The position numbers were made by a program, and so were the translations under genes. DNA of 52,482 nt from Clostridiales bacterium (GTDB taxonomy: Bacteria > Bacillota > Clostridia > Caldicoprobacterales > DTU083): positions 1 to 52,482 of the forward strand of contig DUOA01000093.1 of assembly GCA_012839095.1 (NCBI GenBank), in the 5' to 3' direction. This document shows, one piece after another, positions 1 through 8,868 of the stretch (position 1 is the first letter of the stretch; every line of letters starts with the position of its first letter). The notes below the pieces were generated by a model. It worked only from the letters and a program-made list of their open reading frames with translations. It was not told where the DNA came from and ran no database searches.

Positions 1-867
1 GGATAATCCAAGGCCCAATGCAAAAGAAGCGAAATTAGCTGCTACAGCATACACACCTGGTTTCCATTTGGGAACCTCTCTGTGGCTGAACCGAGACAGG
101 TACCTTGCAAATATAACTGCTTCCATAATTACTATTATAATCTCCAACAAAACGAAAAATACTAAATATGCCATATGTCCGGAATAGTAGTTAATAATAT
201 TCAGCGTAAGATTCAGCGCTATTTGTGTTACTGCGTTAACTATTGCAATAAAACCTAATATCTTCTTTTCCCGAAAACAGAATAGTAGTGCAATGACAAG
301 CTCTATGGCTATGGTAAGCAAAATACGGGCAAATAAAGAGAATATTTCATTGGTTGCATCATAGGACCTTACCATAGACATTCCTGTTTCGGTGACTTCG
401 GCAGTGAAGTAACTGTCAAAGGCATAGCGTTCATAGCTGGTGTCACTTACTATAAAGCTGTCTGTCTCAGGGAAATACAGCAGTATTTTGAATAAAGGAG
501 GAGGGTAGTATGTCCAGCTGAATTGATGAGTTTCTGAGCAGTCTTTGAAATACTGCAGAAAATAATAACCGTCCTTATCGGTATAGCCGGCAAACTTTAC
601 AAAGATTTCATATTCTTCATCGCCTTCCTTGTACCTGGCACGGTTTCCGTTCTTTTCTACCGCCCAGTAAGGCCCGGTGGATTTCACACTGGAAAGCAGT
701 GTTGCATAATACTCTTTGCCCTCCAGTCCTTTAAAATCTATAACAACAGATGGCTTAGGCCCTATATCTGCCCTGGCTGTTGCAGGAAACATAATCGACA
801 GGGATAAAGCAATAAAAAAAAGTAAAGCAATTCCTTTTATGACTTGCCTGCCCTTAATCCTTCTCAT
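1..867 (-). CDS. Conserved membrane protein with signal peptide, C-terminus cut by window edge
   Basis: The reading frame is open from an ATG at 867 to the window edge (289 codons, no stop), so this is the N-terminal part of a longer protein. An AGAGGTG ribosome site lies about 10 bases before the ATG. Residues 1-32 are a signal peptide (basic MRRIKGR, then a hydrophobic run ending in an Ala-rich ATARA site). The secreted part starts with DIGPKPSVVIDF and a GKEYYATLLSS stretch, a pattern I associate with a conserved but uncharacterised clostridial family. After about residue 180 at least three hydrophobic helices follow. It sits 27 bases after the oxidoreductase gene and is probably co-transcribed with it, but nothing in the protein points to sugar metabolism. 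Function unknown. Confidence 0.75.
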   Translation of the reverse strand, partial: MRRIKGRQVIKGIALLFFIALSLSIMFPATARADIGPKPSVVIDFKGLEGKEYYATLLSSVKSTGPYWAVEKNGNRARYKEGDEEYEIFVKFAGYTDKDGYYFLQYFKDCSETHQFSWTYYPPPLFKILLYFPETDSFIVSDTSYERYAFDSYFTAEVTETGMSMVRSYDATNEIFSLFARILLTIAIELVIALLFCFREKKILGFIAIVNAVTQIALNLTLNIINYYSGHMAYLVFFVLLEIIIVIMEAVIFARYLSRFSHREVPKWKPGVYAVAANFASFALGLGLS

Positions 868-894
868 AAAATATACACCTCTTTTTGCCTGCTT

Positions 895-1899
895 TTATTT
901 TCCTATATCTTCCGCTCTTCCGCTTAGGGCAGATTTATATATTGCCAGGACAGAGGCCAAAACGGGTATGGACTGACTGATGGGGCAGTAGTATGGTGTG
1001 CCGTCTGTTACCCACTTTGAAAATGCATTCATGCTTCTGCTCAGCGCATGAACTCCTCTTCCTTCCGCCTTGTAACGGGGTACGCGCACACCGGAAAATC
1101 TGACTCCTGGAAAATTTGGACCGGTATATGCAGCTGTTCCCCTCTCCCCATAAAGGGTTATAGAGACAGGCTGTTCCTTTGCTGCTGCCATTGAGCTGGT
1201 TATCTGAAGGATTCCCCCGCAGGAGAGCTCAATTATTCCCATAGCCGTATCTTCTACTTCTACTTCATGGAATTTTGCGTTTCGCATAGTCCCCATTGCA
1301 CGAACAGGCTTGCTGTTAAATGCCCAGAGGAGAATATCCAAAGCATGAGAGCCCTGGGTCAGAAGCGTGCCGCCGCCTGCTTCATCCCTGCTTGCATGCC
1401 ATTTGCTTTCGGTAAAATAGGATTTATCACGGTACCAGGGAATATTGCATATTCCATAATAGAGCCTGCCAAGTTCACCCTTATGTGCAGCCTTAACCAT
1501 TCTGTAGCAGGCATGATCGTATCGATATTGATAGTTTACCCCTATCTTCACCTGATGCTTTTCCGCTAGTTCATTAAGTTCCTTAGCATGGTCCAGAGTG
1601 GTAACGACAGGTTTTTCACATAGTACATGTATTCCTTTTAATATCAAGTCTCTGACTATAGGATAATGCAGGAAATGAGGAACTGCCACGTAAGCTGCAT
1701 CTATCTTCTCATGGGCCAGCAATTGCTTGTAATCCTTATAGGCACCTGCACCTTTATAACGGGCAGCAAATTTGTGAGCCCGCCTTTCATCCGAATCTGC
1801 AAAAGCTGTAAATTCTATACTTCCGTCTATTTTTGTAAGCAGCGTCATGTATTTGGTAATGTCTCCACAGCCAATAACGCCCATCCGCAGTTTTTTCAT
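895..1899 (-). CDS. Gfo/Idh/MocA family oxidoreductase
   Basis: NAD(P)-dependent sugar or cyclitol dehydrogenase of 334 residues, the usual length. The N-terminal Rossmann fold shows GVIGCGDI at residues 7-14, the family EKP motif is at 95-97 (the Lys is a usual catalytic residue), and GSHALDILLW at 183-192 supplies the conserved His and Asp of the C-terminal substrate domain. The start codon overlaps the stop of the upstream ThuA-like gene as ATGA, so the two are translationally coupled. In rhizobia the adjacent pair thuA-thuB is the same combination, and ThuB oxidises disaccharides to 3-keto derivatives. By analogy, and only as inference, this enzyme may oxidise a sugar brought in by the GPH transporter upstream. 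The exact substrate cannot be read from sequence. Confidence 0.9.
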   Translation of the reverse strand: MKKLRMGVIGCGDITKYMTLLTKIDGSIEFTAFADSDERRAHKFAARYKGAGAYKDYKQLLAHEKIDAAYVAVPHFLHYPIVRDLILKGIHVLCEKPVVTTLDHAKELNELAEKHQVKIGVNYQYRYDHACYRMVKAAHKGELGRLYYGICNIPWYRDKSYFTESKWHASRDEAGGGTLLTQGSHALDILLWAFNSKPVRAMGTMRNAKFHEVEVEDTAMGIIELSCGGILQITSSMAAAKEQPVSITLYGERGTAAYTGPNFPGVRFSGVRVPRYKAEGRGVHALSRSMNAFSKWVTDGTPYYCPISQSIPVLASVLAIYKSALSGRAEDIGK

Positions 1900-2612
1900 A
1901 GTTCATTCACCTGCCTTGTAATCCAACCCAGACCATCATAAATGATTTTTTGTGCCATTTTATTCTCGAAAGTAGCAGCATAATGTCCTAAAGAAAAACA
2001 GAAAACCCGTCCTCCATTTTCCTCTCTTGTCCATGCAACCGGAACTTTTTCTCCTTTATGTTTGCTATACCATAAAATATTGTTTGACAGATCAAAATCA
2101 TGCAGGTAGAGTTCCTCTGTGAACATAAAATAAGCTGATTCATTTCTTTCTATTACCTCCACAGGACCGGGAGGACCATGGCCTTTAAACCTGCTTCCCA
2201 AAATCTTACCATATTCAGGAATGGACTTGAAGGAAGCCAGGGCACCATGCACTGCCATTAATCCACCTCCCCGGGAAAGGAAGCTTTGAATCTTGGTTAA
2301 GAATTCCGAGGCACATGCGGCAGGCAGTTTTTTCTCGTGCATCAACAGGATTATCCCATCAAAATGGCTGTCATGCAATGTTTCAGCTTCCATGATGCGG
2401 ATAAAATCCTCAAAACGGTTTGTAAAGGAAAACTCATAGCTGCCTGTCCTTCCGCCGGAGGAAAATGATAAGAGCATATCGCGAAATCTTTTGCGCACCA
2501 ATAAAGAGGGATGAAACCAGCCCTTGGAAAACACCAGTATCCTTTTTATGTCTGCTGATGATTTTTCTCCCTCAGCTGAGATACTCCGGCCTCCGCCTTC
2601 TATATTCTGCAA
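1896..2612 (-). CDS. ThuA-like protein (trehalose-utilisation family)
   Basis: Protein of up to 238 residues with the ThuA fold, which resembles class I glutamine amidotransferases. Visible family features are the N-terminal strand RILVFSKGWFHP (residues 24-35), FDGIILL (84-90), the GGGLMAVHGALASF segment (115-128), FKGHGPPGPVEV (143-154) and PVAWTREENGGRVFCFSLGH (191-210). The start is a TTG: AGGAGGGG lies nine bases upstream, while the ATG at 2619 is out of frame and only two bases from that site. It is 39 bases downstream of the 618-residue protein gene and overlaps the oxidoreductase gene by four bases. ThuA proteins act with Gfo/Idh dehydrogenases in keto-sugar metabolism; the reaction here is unproven. 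Confidence 0.85.
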   Translation of the reverse strand: MQNIEGGGRSISAEGEKSSADIKRILVFSKGWFHPSLLVRKRFRDMLLSFSSGGRTGSYEFSFTNRFEDFIRIMEAETLHDSHFDGIILLMHEKKLPAACASEFLTKIQSFLSRGGGLMAVHGALASFKSIPEYGKILGSRFKGHGPPGPVEVIERNESAYFMFTEELYLHDFDLSNNILWYSKHKGEKVPVAWTREENGGRVFCFSLGHYAATFENKMAQKIIYDGLGWITRQVNEL

Positions 2613-2651
2613 AACCCATATCCCCTCCTGCAGCAGCTATTAAGCTATTTC

Positions 2652-4508
2652 TTACTGACACGTTCCATGCTCTCTTATCATTTTATCAAAATTAATATAC
2701 AGATAGTTCCCCTTCCATTCTATCCGGATCTCTTTCGGTTTTCTCGGAATCTGCCCGTATGGAGAAATCAGCCTGGGATACTCCAGGTCCATTGTCTGCT
2801 TATCCACTGTAAAGCTCTTTCCATAGATAACCTCATATGAGTGTTTTCCATTGTATGTCAATGTTTTTGTCTGTTGATTAAATTGAATGTCCCTGGACTT
2901 AAGATCCTGGACAAAAGACTCAAAACCGCTGTATTGTGCGGCAGTTCCCAGCTCACAAATCCAGTATGTCACTTTTCCTTTTTGTATCCACTCTGAAGAA
3001 TTGCTTTTATGGTTTTCCAGGGGATAACGACCTGCCAGCATGATATACACATCTTTCAACCGCCCGAATAGATACCTGTCTTCTTTTACCACTTCGTCAA
3101 AAGAATCAGTCGGAAACCATGCATGAGTATAGTATTTACGATCCTTTTCCATAAAGCCTATACGTTTTCTTAAATCATATATGCTTATATGCACATTCTC
3201 ATGCTGTACCGAATAAGGCTGGATACCATTACCTACCCAATATCCCGGGGAAAAATTACGATCAACATCATCAAAGGCAGATGCAGCGGGATGGGTTGTG
3301 AAAACCGTCACTTCCGGAGACAAGGTGGCCTGCCAGATATGCTGCTGATCTCCGAAAGCTCCCGGATGATGAGCCTGAGCTGTAGACAGCATATAGTCTT
3401 TTGTTTTATAAGTATAAGTATTTGCCCGCTGAATTGCTATCCCCTGAGTAACGGGATTCAGAATGCGAACCATAAAAGGAAGAAGACCGGATCGTTTTAG
3501 AATCTTCCTGTTCACTATGTTTAAATCTTTTAGAAAGCTGTTGTTATGCAGCTTCCAGCTTTCAAACATCTCCAGTGTAATCTCTATGGATTCGGGATTA
3601 GTAAAGCTTTCCATCCCCCAAAGGAAAAGCCCTGTCGTATCAAAGTCTTTTAGATCATCGAACTCCTCCCGGATTTCAGACAGGTTCAGCCCCATGGAAT
3701 CACGTATAATTACAGTGTCATGGTCTTTACCTATAGCACCAATGACCCGAGGTAAATCATAGTTTTTCATTAAAAGGTATCCGGAGGAGATACGGGAATA
3801 ATCATATTCATCCCTATGCCTGAATCCCCACACTGCCTGGCTTACATCCAGGATGTCCTGATGCAGGGGATATTTCTTTTGCTTCTCATAACAGCGTCCG
3901 CTGGCAGCGCAAAACAGCCCGTACCAGGAGTGCATAGCCATATCCAGTAAGATCAGATCCAGTATCATCTTGGATTTTATCTTAATTTCTTCCTCCCGGG
4001 CAAAGTCTATCAACAAGCAGAGAGCACCGATATCCTCTTCATAATATGTATTGGAATGCCATTCACTGAAACCGTACCGAAAACGGTATTCCAGCCATCG
4101 GAGAATATGCTCCCTGGCTTTGGTTTTTAGCTGCTTACCGGAAAGAGAGCTGTTGGTAAAAACCTTTTCAGGATATAATTGTCCCGCCAAATATGCTTCG
4201 GATGCGAACAGTATCTGGTGATTCTCCGACCAGAAGCACATACTGTCATCGCCGGGTTCATCCATGAAATACCTGAAGTTGAGCACAGCCTCTTCCATAA
4301 GTGCAATTGTTTTATCACTTAATAAGTAACGATAGCTGTACAAGCAGCGCAGAACGGCAGCCATACGGAAATCAGCGCAGTCAAGCCGCAGGTCTATATA
4401 TTCACACAGATCATGAATAGGTCTTTCGTCAATTTGCTGCCCCTGGTCCAGCAATTTTATGTCTGAAAAACTTTTGGGCCCCATTTTTATTTTCATATCA
4501 GGTTTCAT
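2652..4508 (-). CDS. Unrecognised 618-residue protein, possible alpha-toroid plus beta-sandwich enzyme
   Basis: I do not recognise this family by name. The first roughly 330 residues read as amphipathic helices with many aromatic and charged pairs: FWSENHQILFASEAYLAG near 91-108, a WHSNTYYEED stretch near 151-160, and MHSWYGLFCAASGRCYE near 192-208. That layout resembles an (alpha/alpha) toroid of the kind found in polysaccharide lyases and several glycosidases. The later part (TYTYKTKDYMLSTAQ, then FGDQQHIWQATL near 386-397 and VTVFTTHP) is beta-rich, as in the sandwich domain after lyase toroids. No signal peptide, so probably cytoplasmic. An AAGGTGG site sits 10 bases before the ATG. It lies between a sugar symporter gene and thuA-like gene, so a role in sugar breakdown is likely. 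The enzyme class is inference only. Confidence 0.7.
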   Translation of the reverse strand: MKPDMKIKMGPKSFSDIKLLDQGQQIDERPIHDLCEYIDLRLDCADFRMAAVLRCLYSYRYLLSDKTIALMEEAVLNFRYFMDEPGDDSMCFWSENHQILFASEAYLAGQLYPEKVFTNSSLSGKQLKTKAREHILRWLEYRFRYGFSEWHSNTYYEEDIGALCLLIDFAREEEIKIKSKMILDLILLDMAMHSWYGLFCAASGRCYEKQKKYPLHQDILDVSQAVWGFRHRDEYDYSRISSGYLLMKNYDLPRVIGAIGKDHDTVIIRDSMGLNLSEIREEFDDLKDFDTTGLFLWGMESFTNPESIEITLEMFESWKLHNNSFLKDLNIVNRKILKRSGLLPFMVRILNPVTQGIAIQRANTYTYKTKDYMLSTAQAHHPGAFGDQQHIWQATLSPEVTVFTTHPAASAFDDVDRNFSPGYWVGNGIQPYSVQHENVHISIYDLRKRIGFMEKDRKYYTHAWFPTDSFDEVVKEDRYLFGRLKDVYIMLAGRYPLENHKSNSSEWIQKGKVTYWICELGTAAQYSGFESFVQDLKSRDIQFNQQTKTLTYNGKHSYEVIYGKSFTVDKQTMDLEYPRLISPYGQIPRKPKEIRIEWKGNYLYINFDKMIREHGTCQ

Positions 4509-4570
4509 ATATACTCTGCCACCTTATAAATCAAAGTAGAACAGGAGTCGTCATGAACTACACTTAACTG

Positions 4571-6010
4571 CTAAATCAACATCTTCTTAAGGGTTTCCAG
4601 CTCTTCAGGAGAAACAGGGTTTTCCGATGCATTACCGCGTTTGTATTCCAAGTACTGCGTAATCTTCTCAGAAGTCTTTTGTTCCAGGGTATATCCTCTG
4701 GCTGCAAACCAGGTAATGCATAGCAACACAAAGGGAATTACCAGAATGATTATTTTTAGTGCCAGTATGAGGGAAGCCGGCTGCTCCATCATGACTGTTT
4801 TGGTTATTCCGTCTTCTATGATGGTTTTCGGCTCAATATACCCGGCAATTTCCAATATAATGGATACAATAAATATACCGATGGCTGATGAAGTTTTTCG
4901 CGATAAGGTCATTATGCCGCTGAATGAGCCTGCGTTCCGCCTGTTAAAAGCCAATTCCCCCACATCGGTTACATCCGGGAACATAATCCAGGGCATAACC
5001 ACACAGCCTGCTATCCCCAGTCCCATGTATACAGCAGTAAAATAAATAACCCAGTTGGGCCAGTTGGGTTGTAATAAGGCCATGAAAAGTATTGCGCTCA
5101 TCCATATAAAGACAGAATTCTTAATTACACCGGATTTACCAATACGGTAGGCTGCCTTAATCACCAGGGGCACGCATACTAATTGGGTAATAAGCAAGGC
5201 TCCCAGCACATAATTCAGTTCCGAAGGGCGCTTCAGATAATAATTCATATAATAGGCAAAGATAGTGGATACAATATCCATAGCCAGAAAAGAAAACAGA
5301 TAAATGAACAATAAAGAACGGAAAATGCGTACCCGGAAGGGTTTAATGAATTCTGTCAATGACCATTTTTCTTCAGCCTGTTCTTCTACAGTCACCCGCT
5401 CTTTGGCAAACAAAAATATCAGCAAGTAAGGAACAGCAAAAAATAATGCAAATGCCAGCGCCATGACCATATACCCGGTTCGAATATCCGGAAAAGCCTT
5501 AACAATTTCTATAGGTGCCACTGCACATATTAAGCTGGCAGCCTGGGAAAAAACCAATCTGGTGCCATTGACAAGAGTGCGTTCCTTAAAATCTATGCTG
5601 ATTTCGCTGCTCATGGCTGAATAAGGAACCATGACAATGGTAGAGACGGTTTTATACAGGACGTAGGCAAACAGCATATAAAAGAAGCGTACCCATTCAT
5701 TTTCGTTGGAAATTGGGTACCAGATCAAGAAGAAGGCTGCCAGGATTCCGAAAAACCCTATCAGAAAATAAGGCCTGCGCCTGCCCCAACGGCTCCGGGT
5801 GCGGTCGGTAATCAGCCCCATCATCGGATCGGATACGGCGTCCCAGATTTGAGCTGCCAGAATAATGATACCTGCCAGAGCCGGTCTTATCCTGACCACG
5901 TCGGTCAGAAAAATTAAGAAGTAAAAGTTGATAATAATCTGCGCTCCGCCGCCGAATAAATCACCGGAGGCAAAGATATAGCGCTCTTTTCTGGAAACCT
6001 TGTTATGCAA
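4571..6010 (-). CDS. GPH-family sugar:cation symporter (MelB type)
   Basis: Membrane transporter of 479 residues with about twelve hydrophobic helices, matching the glycoside-pentoside-hexuronide:cation symporter family of the major facilitator superfamily. The N-terminal helix motif WDAVSDPMMG (56-65) carries Asp57 and Asp61, which line up with the two cation-site aspartates of MelB, and it is followed by the cytoplasmic loop TDRTRSRWGRRRPY (68-81). The start is TTG at 6010, nine bases after AGGGG; no ATG lies near. It is the first gene of a leftward operon with the 618-residue protein, ThuA-like and Gfo/Idh genes. It probably imports the glycoside those enzymes use; the sugar is unknown. 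Confidence 0.9.
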   Translation of the reverse strand: MHNKVSRKERYIFASGDLFGGGAQIIINFYFLIFLTDVVRIRPALAGIIILAAQIWDAVSDPMMGLITDRTRSRWGRRRPYFLIGFFGILAAFFLIWYPISNENEWVRFFYMLFAYVLYKTVSTIVMVPYSAMSSEISIDFKERTLVNGTRLVFSQAASLICAVAPIEIVKAFPDIRTGYMVMALAFALFFAVPYLLIFLFAKERVTVEEQAEEKWSLTEFIKPFRVRIFRSLLFIYLFSFLAMDIVSTIFAYYMNYYLKRPSELNYVLGALLITQLVCVPLVIKAAYRIGKSGVIKNSVFIWMSAILFMALLQPNWPNWVIYFTAVYMGLGIAGCVVMPWIMFPDVTDVGELAFNRRNAGSFSGIMTLSRKTSSAIGIFIVSIILEIAGYIEPKTIIEDGITKTVMMEQPASLILALKIIILVIPFVLLCITWFAARGYTLEQKTSEKITQYLEYKRGNASENPVSPEELETLKKMLI

Positions 6011-6371
6011 AGCGAAAAACCCCTCTCTTATGGAAAGCTTTATGACCGATTATTATAATAATTGCTGTGGGATCTTATAGTGCATGATTGCAGAATCATC
6101 TTTTAAATCCTCTATACAAGCATCAGCAAATCTATTGTATAATTCTATATAATTCTACGAAATAAGCATTTTCCCTCCCTAATACAACATTATTCTGAAA
6201 ATGGGCTTAAACCCTATTTTAAGTTCAATTGGATTAGTAATGATATGATATTTACCCATGCCGGGCAAATTATTGGTTCAGAAAATTTTCTTATTCTTAA
6301 TACCCCCTCCATATTAAAATGCAGGCTCTCGAAAACTCGAGAGCCTGGGAACTGCGCCTTCCTTGTTATAG
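6011..6371. other. Intergenic region between glycosidase and transporter operons
   Basis: This 361-base stretch has no convincing gene. It holds the hairpin terminator of the GH116 gene (6322-6347) and must hold the promoter of the symporter operon, but no good -35/-10 pair could be picked out. TATAAT-like strings occur at several places on the minus strand (for example around 6050-6062, an ATTATTATAATAAT palindrome, and around 6135-6155), so the start point is ambiguous. A tiny four-codon frame behind AGGGAGGG near 6176 is probably chance. No operator with a LacI-type CG centre was seen. Confidence 0.5.
6322..6347 (-). terminator. Hairpin terminator after GH116 gene
   Basis: An 11-base-pair perfect stem (CAGGCTCTCGA and its complement) with a four-base loop lies 25 bases after the GH116 stop. 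On the minus strand it is followed by CATTTTAAT, a modest U-tract. It separates the glycosidase pair from the transporter operon. Confidence 0.65.
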
Positions 6372-8816
6372 TCAACTGAAGTCAACAACCTGATGTGTAT
6401 TCTCAAATATGATCTTTTCTATACTGATTTCACCGCTCACAACATTGACCGAAACCTGCCCGTCTTTAACTTCAACAGTGCCGTATCCGCCGGCTGTACA
6501 TAAGAAGGTCCTGAATTCATTAAGAACACTATTATTTACATACAGGATTCTGTCTACTGCATCATACCTTACACCGGTCAGGCACTGCAGAAAACCGTAC
6601 GAAGACATCGCTCTGGCATACCAATGACCGCACTCATATTCGTTAAATGGGTTTCGCTTTATTCCGTCATATCTGTCTCTGCATGCTTGTTCAATTTCAA
6701 GGCCTTCATCCACATAGCCGAAAGACGCCAAATGGGAAGCAACATGATGCTCTATACCGGTCCAAACCTCGTCACTGTAAACAAAAGGCAGGGAAGGTTT
6801 GCCTCCCTTCGGCCAGGAACACAGGAGAAGCCCGCCCTCATCGCCCACGGCAAAACCAGGCCGCTGGGGATTTTCATGCTCTATCAGGGAGGGTTTGAAA
6901 TTATAACGGTAAACGGACAACAAATGGGATTTCACTTTCTTTGTATCGAGAATCTCGCCCAATCCGCACATCTTGGCAAGCCATGCACCCAGAACACCGT
7001 CAGAAATACAGCCGGTGCCATATTGATACTTAGGTCCTTCCTTATTCAAGAGCCTGACACATTGCTCGTTTTCACCTTCAAAGCTAAGCTTTTGGTGCAA
7101 TGTCTCCCACTCTGTTTCCTGATAAAAGTATTCGCCGTTAAACAGCTTTGTTTCCATATATTCCTTTCCCTTGTCATACAGTTTTCTGTATCGATCAACA
7201 TCTTTGCCCAGCGCTTCTCCTATTTTTACAAAAGCTGTCAGAGCTCCCAGGTAGAAGGATGTGCACATCCCATCCGCTCCCCAGAATTCTATATCATATG
7301 TATTGTGATGCGGCTCTTTTAATACCCCTTCTTCATTTCTATCCCAGGTGGAGATGCAATAGTCCAGACTTTTTTTAATCTTTTCGTAATAGCTTTCCAA
7401 CCAGCCGGTATCTCCGGATATTCTCCACTCCCGATACATTTTCATTATGCCGCCCAACTGGCCGTCAGAAGCTGCATGATATTTATTACCTGATTTTCGG
7501 ATGGGTAAGGATGCCCGAAACTCCTGATGACCGGCCTCATTCTGATTTTCATTGAACTCCGTCTGGCGCAGGCTTCTTTCAAGGGCAGGGAACAGGTGAC
7601 ACATTGCCTGTGCATAATTCCAGACATGGGTACAGGAGCCGGTACAGCATCCGCTGGTATCACAGCAGCCCTCCCATGCCCAGATTCTGCCATCTGTCTG
7701 GCGCAATACTGTTGGGGACTTAAGAATGGTAAGATTGGCACTGACAGAATCAAGTACAACGTCAGGAAGTGTGCTGTCCAGGAAGGTATCACTGAAGAGT
7801 TTGGTTTCCCGGTAAAGCCTGTCATAATTATCGGAAAAATAATTCATTACCGCTTCCACGCCGGTGAACTGCCCTGCGTACCATGGTTTATGGGTTGGTT
7901 TACTGTTTTTTTCAGATCCACAAGAACATGAACACGAGCAGGATTCCTCTTCTTCTTCATATCCATGCCGCAGCTTAGTGGTAGGCACATACCAGGTCAG
8001 CAGAAGTTCTATTTTCTTTTGCTCACCGGGTTTGAGAACAAATGGAACAGCAATTGAACCTCCCGGGCTTAAGTTACCGGGATTGCCTTCGTCCTTAACT
8101 ACACCGGCCCTGATGTCATTCCATAGCATTGTCAGAATATCAAACCAGCCGCCATCAAACCAATTGGTATTTATCTTTGCATCATTATCCCTGACAGCTG
8201 CATAGAAGTATCCTTCTGCTTCAGGCGCATCATCCTGAGGAAGCTGAGCCAGTATAAATCCGTTTTCTTTCTTGTAAACATGAGCCTTCTCATTATTATT
8301 GAACTTCATGAAGTTAAATGCATTAAAATAGTAGACAGCCTCCAGCGCCTGATTTGAGTTATTGGTAAATATGTACTCAAGTGATGCTGCAGGCAGGCTG
8401 GAATCATCCTCATTCAGCGGCAGGAAGGGACTGTAGCCAACCAGCTTTACATCAAGAGGCAGTTTATCATCCTGCAGATTTATCTCCGCAAAGGGGAACC
8501 TTGCGGTAAAGTCATTTGACTTCATTCTTGGCAATCCGTAGTTCTTTCCCGTAAGTCCGTTGCCCATATCTGCCCTACTTGTACTGCCGAATATCTTCCT
8601 CCGGGGCACCTGACCCTCAAGCACCCTGACAAGGTTCTCCGGGTGATTCCTTACACAGACTGCTGAAAAGACATTTGGTTCATTATCAACAGCCGGTTCA
8701 TTCCTGAGAGAAAACTGACTCAGCATGCCGCTGCCTTCCAGACAGAACATGCCTGCTCCAATTCCACCAAGTGGATAAGATATCATATTCAGAGCTTCTC
8801 CTGTATACCTTTTCAT
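6372..8816 (-). CDS. GH116 (DUF608/GBA2-like) beta-glycosidase
   Basis: Retaining beta-glycosidase of 814 residues related to bacterial GH116 enzymes and human bile-acid glucosylceramidase GBA2. The N-terminal GBA2_N domain begins with MISYPLGGIGAGMFCLEGSG; the C-terminal toroid (DUF608) starts near residue 350. By comparison with characterised members, the nucleophile should be Glu382 in WAWEGC and the acid/base Asp508 in HHNTYDIEFW. The Cys-rich stretch after Glu382 (GCCDTSGCCTGSCTHVWNYAQ) is typical of bacterial DUF608 proteins. An unusual insert at 287-309 holds four glutamates then a CSCSCSC run. No signal peptide, so likely cytoplasmic. GGGAGG precedes the ATG. It is 52 bases downstream of the GH172-like gene and probably co-transcribed. 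Substrate could be a beta-glucoside, beta-xyloside or related glycoside. Confidence 0.9.
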   Translation of the reverse strand: MKRYTGEALNMISYPLGGIGAGMFCLEGSGMLSQFSLRNEPAVDNEPNVFSAVCVRNHPENLVRVLEGQVPRRKIFGSTSRADMGNGLTGKNYGLPRMKSNDFTARFPFAEINLQDDKLPLDVKLVGYSPFLPLNEDDSSLPAASLEYIFTNNSNQALEAVYYFNAFNFMKFNNNEKAHVYKKENGFILAQLPQDDAPEAEGYFYAAVRDNDAKINTNWFDGGWFDILTMLWNDIRAGVVKDEGNPGNLSPGGSIAVPFVLKPGEQKKIELLLTWYVPTTKLRHGYEEEEESCSCSCSCGSEKNSKPTHKPWYAGQFTGVEAVMNYFSDNYDRLYRETKLFSDTFLDSTLPDVVLDSVSANLTILKSPTVLRQTDGRIWAWEGCCDTSGCCTGSCTHVWNYAQAMCHLFPALERSLRQTEFNENQNEAGHQEFRASLPIRKSGNKYHAASDGQLGGIMKMYREWRISGDTGWLESYYEKIKKSLDYCISTWDRNEEGVLKEPHHNTYDIEFWGADGMCTSFYLGALTAFVKIGEALGKDVDRYRKLYDKGKEYMETKLFNGEYFYQETEWETLHQKLSFEGENEQCVRLLNKEGPKYQYGTGCISDGVLGAWLAKMCGLGEILDTKKVKSHLLSVYRYNFKPSLIEHENPQRPGFAVGDEGGLLLCSWPKGGKPSLPFVYSDEVWTGIEHHVASHLASFGYVDEGLEIEQACRDRYDGIKRNPFNEYECGHWYARAMSSYGFLQCLTGVRYDAVDRILYVNNSVLNEFRTFLCTAGGYGTVEVKDGQVSVNVVSGEISIEKIIFENTHQVVDFS

Positions 8817-8868
8817 ACCTTGAATCCTCCCTTCTCAGCAACTCAGATACAATCACATGCTAAATTTA

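Noticed and set aside
2617-2619. ATG as start for the ThuA-like gene
   Set aside because: It is in another frame, leads to a stop after 15 codons, and lies only two bases from the ribosome site.
6624-7322. Long plus-strand frame inside the GH116 gene
   Set aside because: It is antisense to conserved GH116 sequence including the C-terminal toroid, has no ribosome site and no family features.
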